Shown: positions 58,934 to 64,000 of the stretch, piece by piece
Layout of the letters: each line of letters starts with the position of its first letter
Position numbering within the stretch: the first letter of the stretch is position 1
Source of the DNA: Unio delphinus
Lineage: Eukaryota; Mollusca; Bivalvia; Unionida; Unionidae
Direction of reading: 5' to 3'
NCBI GenBank assembly: GCA_029339505.1
Contig: JAQISU010000109.1
Location: 1,268,001 to 1,332,000, forward strand
DNA: 64,000 bases
Translations under genes and position numbers: made by a program
The notes under the pieces: generated by a model
What the model saw: only the letters and a program-made list of their open reading frames with translations
Database searches by the model: none
What the model was told of the DNA's origin: nothing

Positions 58934-59746
58934 TCAATCCGTAATAAGTGTTTTTAATGTGGTGTGATTTAAAAGCGAGTTGTTGCATTTCCAGTATCCA
59001 GTACCATAGGATATTGATGAGTTGGAAGTTATACTTAAAATTACTGCATCATGATCAGATTGAGTGAAGTTTATAATTGTCGAATTAAGGATGAAATCTG
59101 CTATGTTTTTAGAAACATATATTCTGTCTAGCCTGCTTGCTAAAAGTGGTAATGAGGGGTCTAGTGTGTTTCTATACCATGTGTACCTTTTTGATGAGGG
59201 GTTCAATTTACGAAAAGTATCAATTAATTTAAAGTTGTATATAAGAGATATTAATGCTTGGATGGACTTATCGCTGTAATTAGTTAGGTTACCTATCCGA
59301 TCAAGGTTAGAGTTAAGGACACAGTTTAATTCTCCTGCAAAAATGAGATTATGTTGACCAGTTAAAAATGTGAATAACGAATTAAAAAATTCGCTTTTTT
59401 TCCGAATCAGGAATAGGGCCATATATATTGAAGGCACGGTATGGTAGTCAGCGCAGATTATTCTACCATCATGATCAGTTTTATATTTAAAGAAAGTTAT
59501 ATTAGGATTAAAATTAATAATAGCGACACCAGATGAACGACTCGAGCCAAAACTCCATATTGCATTACAACATTTAAATTTATTCTGAATTTTTGAAGTA
59601 AGGGTTCTATTTTCTACATGAGTTTCTTGTAGAAAGACAAGGTCAATATAATAAGAAGATACCAAGTTTCTAATCTCGTATAGTTTTTGATCTGTGTTAG
59701 CTCGAAGGCCATTTATATTTAATGTAAGTATATTAATTTTACTCAT
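58934..59746 (-). CDS. Tx1/L1-like LINE ORF2, endonuclease domain
   Basis: Minus-strand, open for about 270 codons; the likely start is the ATG at 59744-59746 (MSKINILTLNINGLRANTDQ). It contains FLQETHVENRTL (catalytic Glu), FAGELNCVLN where most EEP endonucleases have GDxN, RLDRIYVSKNIADFI, and the C-terminal SDHDAVILSI box. The domain nicks target DNA to prime reverse transcription. The GxLN substitution of Glu for Asp may reduce activity. It ends with a stop at 58934, after which the linker continues. Confidence 0.88.
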   Translation of the reverse strand: MSKINILTLNINGLRANTDQKLYEIRNLVSSYYIDLVFLQETHVENRTLTSKIQNKFKCCNAIWSFGSSRSSGVAIINFNPNITFFKYKTDHDGRIICADYHTVPSIYMALFLIRKKSEFFNSLFTFLTGQHNLIFAGELNCVLNSNLDRIGNLTNYSDKSIQALISLIYNFKLIDTFRKLNPSSKRYTWYRNTLDPSLPLLASRLDRIYVSKNIADFILNSTIINFTQSDHDAVILSITSNSSISYGTGYWKCNNSLLNHTTLKTLITD

Positions 59747-60218
59747 TTGTTTGTTATTGGAGTGGCATGTCCAGAATAAGTTAAACATCGTTCATACATG
59801 TAAGACATAACTGCTGCGCATTTTGGTGTACGAGGCAAGTCAGTCTGAGCTCGAGATGAGTAGAGTTCAATGTATATGTAGATACTATTCATAACCAGAA
59901 CTGACTTATTGAATAATAACAAAGTAAGGGAGGGTGTATAGTTAAGGGAAAAAATATGATGGATGAAAGAAGGTAAAATTCTATAAATGTTGCATGAGCT
60001 ATGAAATGAAGAAAGATAATAATTTGAAGACGGTGACAATTTATATTGAAGATTGAGAACAAACCTTATAACCAGGAAAAACCCTGAAATATTTAGTCCG
60101 TTGAGCTTACTCATTTTCCATTGTACTGTCCGTATTTTTGTCCGGTCCATTTTATTGTATTCATTGTCCGGGGGGCGTTCAAGTTTCTTTTTCACATGAT
60201 TCAGTTTGATGTACAGAA
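59747..60218. other. Spacer between LINE ORF1 and ORF2
   Basis: AT-rich, no supported gene; a minus-strand ORF overlapping 59743-60297 shows no domain and is probably chance. Confidence 0.5.
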
Positions 60219-61149
60219 TTAAGAATTTTGTATATCCATATCTAAATCCACTTCCGTGTGGCTTTTCTTGGACCTCTTTGATGTTACCGGCTGCCACGTG
60301 TATGAATCTAGGTCGAATAGCTCTCTCTTGTCCGATGATTCTTTGGGTTTTGAGTTTTCCTCTGAGGCTACAGTTTTATTTTCTGTTTGGATAGATATTT
60401 CCTCCTCTACCACTTGTAAAGCATCCGAGGGGGCGGGGGCGGTGGGGCGGTCAGCTGGGTTGCTCTCTGTCGACACATGCGTTGCAGAGGTTGATGGTGA
60501 TTTTTCTGTTAATTGGTTTGCTGGGTTTGGTGCACGTGTCTGGGGGGCAACATGCCCTTGACTTTTGGTTACCGATGCATAACTAGCACCTTTCTCCGGG
60601 CAATCTTTACGTAGATGGCCTGACTGGCGACATCTCAGGCAAATTGGAGGGGGGGGGGCGGGCTTTCATAGTGATTAGCATCCCAAACATTCCGAGTGAT
60701 ACAATGTGAGGGATGCTCCTTCTGTCAAATTCAGTGGTGCAAAGTTTGACGATCCTTGTACCATTTTCAATCACTGTATCTTTGTTAAAGATTGTATTGT
60801 CCCTTGTTATCTCGAGAATCTAGCCATATTCCTTTAGGACTTCTTTTATGATGTCATCTTTGACGAAGAGGGGCAGCCAATGTATCCTTAGATCTATGAT
60901 AAGGTTTGCAATGTAACTAATACCTTCTCCGGAAACACTTTTAGCTTTTAACTGCGAGCGCAAAACAGCATGCCATGGGGAGTTCTCCCCTTCTCTGTAG
61001 AAACCTTCTAGGTCTAAAATACCCACACCAGCAGTGTCCAGTTTCCGGAGCGCCTACTCCCGAGACATACGTCCGGCCACTCGTAGGGTTCTATGATACA
61101 GATCCGGATTCACATATTTAGAAAGGTCTACTTCCACACATCGATACAT
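60219..61149 (-). pseudogene. Tx1/L1-like LINE ORF1 (gag-like, CCHC knuckle)
   Basis: Begins at an ATG (61147-61149) with MYRCVEVDLSKYVNPDLYHR, followed by a stop near 61054. It continues VGILDLEGFYREGENSPWHA, and after another stop (60820-60822) reaches CLRCRQSGHLRKDCPEKGAS, a CCHC zinc knuckle that binds the element RNA. The tail is Ser/Thr/Pro-rich and charged, ending HTEVDLDMDIQNS at 60219. A G-rich tract (60647-60658) beside the knuckle may have shifted the frame. Upstream of ORF2 in the usual LINE order. Confidence 0.8.
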
Positions 61150-61248
61150 ATTGTATTTTAACTCTTTTGAGATCTACTCTTGTTTGGCGTAGGTGAGTTG
61201 TGAGCGGGTCACGGTACTCCCTGGTCCAGGTAAGTATCTTGTATCGTT

Positions 61249-61520
61249 TCATTTGTACGTACCCCAAAGACTATATTTTCCAGATGAAAATCAGTGATGA
61301 TGTGCTTTCAATTTTTTTTCTAAAAGCTTCCGTTCTTTGGGCACTGAGCAAATGTTCTTTTCTAAATAGTATTTCATATTATGCTACTTTTATATAACAT
61401 CTCCATACCAACAATGATTAATCTTATTTTTTTCAGGAAGTGATCAGTCTGTAAGTGTAGCCAAGTACACCTACATACGTTTTTTGTTCATTTTTCATAA
61501 AGTCTTTATTCAATATTGAT
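61249..61520 (+). repeat. Direct repeat, right copy
   Basis: Same sequence and orientation as 55449-55745 with scattered differences and a deletion around TTTGATAATTTTGGGCACTG. Confidence 0.85.
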
Positions 61521-61659
61521 GTTGCCTCCTCCCGACGTGTCCATTCCTTGTTCTTCCTTAACAATTTGGAATACTTTGTGCTGTTATTAAAGTAGAGTAT
61601 ACAACCTCATATGACAGCCTATTCTCGTGTTAGTAGTTATTCAACGTAATGAATTTTGA

Positions 61660-62455
61660 ACTTTACTGCATAAAAAAGAAGCAGCAATTTACACGTTCGA
61701 ATGGAACAAAATATGTAAAATCTCGCGTTTCACGCTCCAAAAGGACAAAGATAAGGGAGGGATGAACATCCCAAATTTGAAACTAAAACAAACATCAGTT
61801 TACTTGATAGGATGAATACATAACAATATCCATAAAGATGTATATAATAACAATAACTTTACCAAATTAATACTTCCGCCTAAATCTGCTTACAGACAGT
61901 CCCCCAGCGCTAAAACAATATAGAGTACAGAGCAAGATATGGGAAACAAAAAATAATAATGAAATTTATGAAATTATTAAACAATATAAATAACCACCCA
62001 ACAAGGTGGAACTAAATAAGACGCTTTTAAACTTTAATGATATATGGAAACAATGGATAAAAACAAAAAACCCGAAAGATATAACACAAATTTACGAATA
62101 CCTTCACGATGCATGGTGGACTGGAGAATTGGCATACAAAAGGAACGTCATACGAACCTTTCCCAAATGTCAACTATGCAAAAAATTATTGACAATAAAA
62201 CTCACTTAATTCTAATGTGTGAATCACTAAGTGACAAGAGAAATGATATTAAACAAAAAATAATAAACGCAACGGACCGTTTTGATTAAAAATCACTACT
62301 ATATAACGAACAAATAAATGATAAGCTGCTATTCCAAGAAACCATAAAATTCATACTTCATGTAATTGAAAAAGAAGGCAATCCATGTGGATACCTGATA
62401 GATAATAAATTGTACCGAACACGGCGCAGAATCTGTATTATCTTTGAATATTAGG
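61660..62455 (+). pseudogene. 3' end of another LINE ORF2
   Basis: Plus-strand frames read KDKGGMNIPNLKLKQTSVYL and then, at 62006-62209, NDIWKQWIKTKNPKDITQIY and ELAYKRNVIRTFPKCQLCKK. A second frame (62044-62289) has HLILMCESLSDKRNDIKQKI. The CxxC...H...C arrangement is the C-terminal knuckle of L1/Tx1-type ORF2. It is 5'-truncated and frameshifted, and in opposite orientation to the LINE next to it. Confidence 0.7.
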
Positions 62456-63293
62456 GAAATTTAATGATGACGTCATCAATCGTTATTTCTACTATCCGAA
62501 CTTTGACTACATATTTCTGTTCTGGAAATTTAAATAAAATTATAAAATGATACAATCTGAAAAAAAAGCAAGATAAACATTTTATCTTGTGAAATTACGC
62601 TCATGATGTTATGCAGCATATTTACTGCAGGATAGAAACTGGTAGAATGGGCTACTTCCGTCAGATCGATTTTGCTAGAAAGGGATTGTGACCGTAATGG
62701 TGAAAATAAAGGTTAATTCGCCGATTGGATTCAGGACATGGTCATTTAAGAGTTATGCGTTGGTACGTCACTATCTTTTGAATGTATATGTGTAGTTTGT
62801 CAGTCTTCTTGCGATTCTGAAACGATAAAAGATTCGTGAGAAAAAGTCGAATCGAGCGAAGGGTTGTGGTCACGCTTGCACTCCTTGTGTTTATTTATAT
62901 TACCGATAAGGGTAGTTCGTGTTGTCAGAGATTTCGCCGTACTTTATTGATTAAACGTCAAACTCCTGTGATCATACAAACAGACAAACACCCAGACAAT
63001 ATAGTGGGAACAATACTCTACTACACATCAAAACATGACGGACGTCAAAGGCAACGACACAGAAATGACACCGTCTGACACGCGCTACTATGTGTGAAAT
63101 GAACAATGTTATTAAGAAGTCGTTCGACGTCACCGACAAAAGAAGCGAACAACGGAAACACGACATAAATGTGAACAAAAACTTGACCGAGACATTCATC
63201 CTTCTACTTAGGAGAGGGAAATGAATGACAAGCCAAACAATGTTTCTAATCAAACAAATACCATAACCATTACAACTAAATAACAGTAACGTC
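62456..63293. other. No recognised features
   Basis: A plus-strand ORF of 80 codons (62836-63078) and its antisense partner show no domain. The rest is unique AT-rich sequence. Confidence 0.4.
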
Positions 63294-64000
63294 ATCATCA
63301 TCGTCTTCAGTCTCTTGACCAAGTGTGGCCGTTGAGGCACTGTGCTACTGAACATCTGACCAGTATCCACCACTTGTCTCGATCATGTACCAATACCTGT
63401 GTAATTGCAAACCTTTTCCTGGTCCATTATGTGATGTTGTCATTAAACTTGGTTTCTCTGTCTACCTCTCCTTCTACCACCTTGGACACTACCCTGCAGT
63501 ACTGTTGTGGATAGACTGTTAGCTCTAGTGACATGGCCATACCATTTCAGCTTTCTCTTTTGGAGGAGGTCTAAATAATGACCTACTTTGTGCCTGATGG
63601 TGTTACGCACAGCTTGATTTTTTATGTGGTCCATGTAAGAGATGCCAAGGATTGTTATATAGCATCTCATTTCAAGTGCCTGTATTATTCGTTGTAATTC
63701 TACTGTCAGGGTCCAGGCCTCACATGAATACGGAAAGACTGAGATGACTAGTGCTCTCAAAAGTCTGAATTTAGTTTTCAGTCAGATATTCTTGTCTCTC
63801 CAGATGGATCTTAACTTTGATATTGCTGCCGTTGTTTGTGTTGCTCGTGACAACATTCTGCTCTTTATCCCTCTTCCTTGATTCTGGAACTAAGATATTT
63901 TAATTGGCCCAGTGTTTTCAGTTCCTGTCCTCTGACTTTAATCTTGGTTGAGATTTGTTTGCCACTATTTGTCATCAGCTTTGTTTTCTCGTCACTTATG
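63294..64000 (-). pseudogene. RTE-like LINE, runs off the right edge
   Basis: Same family as 53908-54913. The minus-strand ORF 63443-63760 reads MRALVISVFPYSCEAWTLTV, MRCYITILGISYMDHIKNQA and KRKLKWYGHVTRANSL. The left end is an ATC-rich tail (63294-63304) and TCTCTTGACCAAGTGTGGCC, matching the 3' end of the 53908 copy. The polymerase part lies beyond the window. Confidence 0.82.

Overview
This window is animal nuclear DNA, probably from a mollusc or another lophotrochozoan. The evidence is GT-AG introns, very sparse coding sequence, many microsatellites and minisatellites, several non-LTR retrotransposon families, tRNA-derived SINEs whose central domain looks like the one shared by molluscan SINEs, and a large Maverick/Polinton. 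The host assignment is inference; no species-specific gene was recognised.

Left part (1-17 kb): three exons of one unidentified host gene lie on the minus strand (5614-5789, 3399-3551, 106-220). They have good splice sites and a continuous reading frame, and the gene leaves the window at its left edge. Its introns hold satellite-like arrays, the most striking being a 1.5 kb array of a 27-bp unit at about 3565-5042. From 8.6 to 17 kb the sequence is repeats (a 1.3 kb trinucleotide-rich array, an 89-bp tandem array) and SINE copies.

Middle (17-37.7 kb): decayed LINE pieces (about 17.9-19.7 kb plus strand, 24.1-25.5 kb minus, 35.2-36.5 kb minus), two more SINEs, many short arrays and long stretches with nothing recognisable.

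The main object is a complete but decayed Maverick/Polinton at 37697-52218 (14,522 bp). It has ~165-bp terminal inverted repeats, each of which is itself a folded palindrome, and is flanked by a 5-bp direct repeat AGTTT. Inside are a packaging ATPase, a zinc-ribbon/phospholipase-A2-like gene, a DDE (RVE) integrase, a very large polymerase B/SF1 helicase/HNH replication gene, a small Cys-rich protein, an HNH (homing-type) endonuclease, a coiled-coil protein, two small glycine/alanine-rich amphipathic proteins like adenovirus pVI/pX, a major capsid protein, an adenain-type protease, a coiled-coil/fibre-like protein, a membrane protein and a penton-like minor capsid protein. Replication genes and the ATPase run on the minus strand; integrase and virion genes run on the plus strand. 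Several start codons are preceded within 2-8 bases by a TATATAATAAC-like motif, a likely shared promoter. Nearly every gene carries stops or frameshifts, so the element appears inactive.

Right part (52.2-64 kb): RTE-like LINE copies, two of them fused head to head as a fold-back inverted repeat (54526-55318); a nearly complete Tx1/L1-like LINE on the minus strand (ORF1 60219-61149, ORF2 56307-59746) lying between two ~280-bp direct repeats; a 3' piece of another LINE (61.66-62.45 kb); and a further RTE-like copy running off the right edge.
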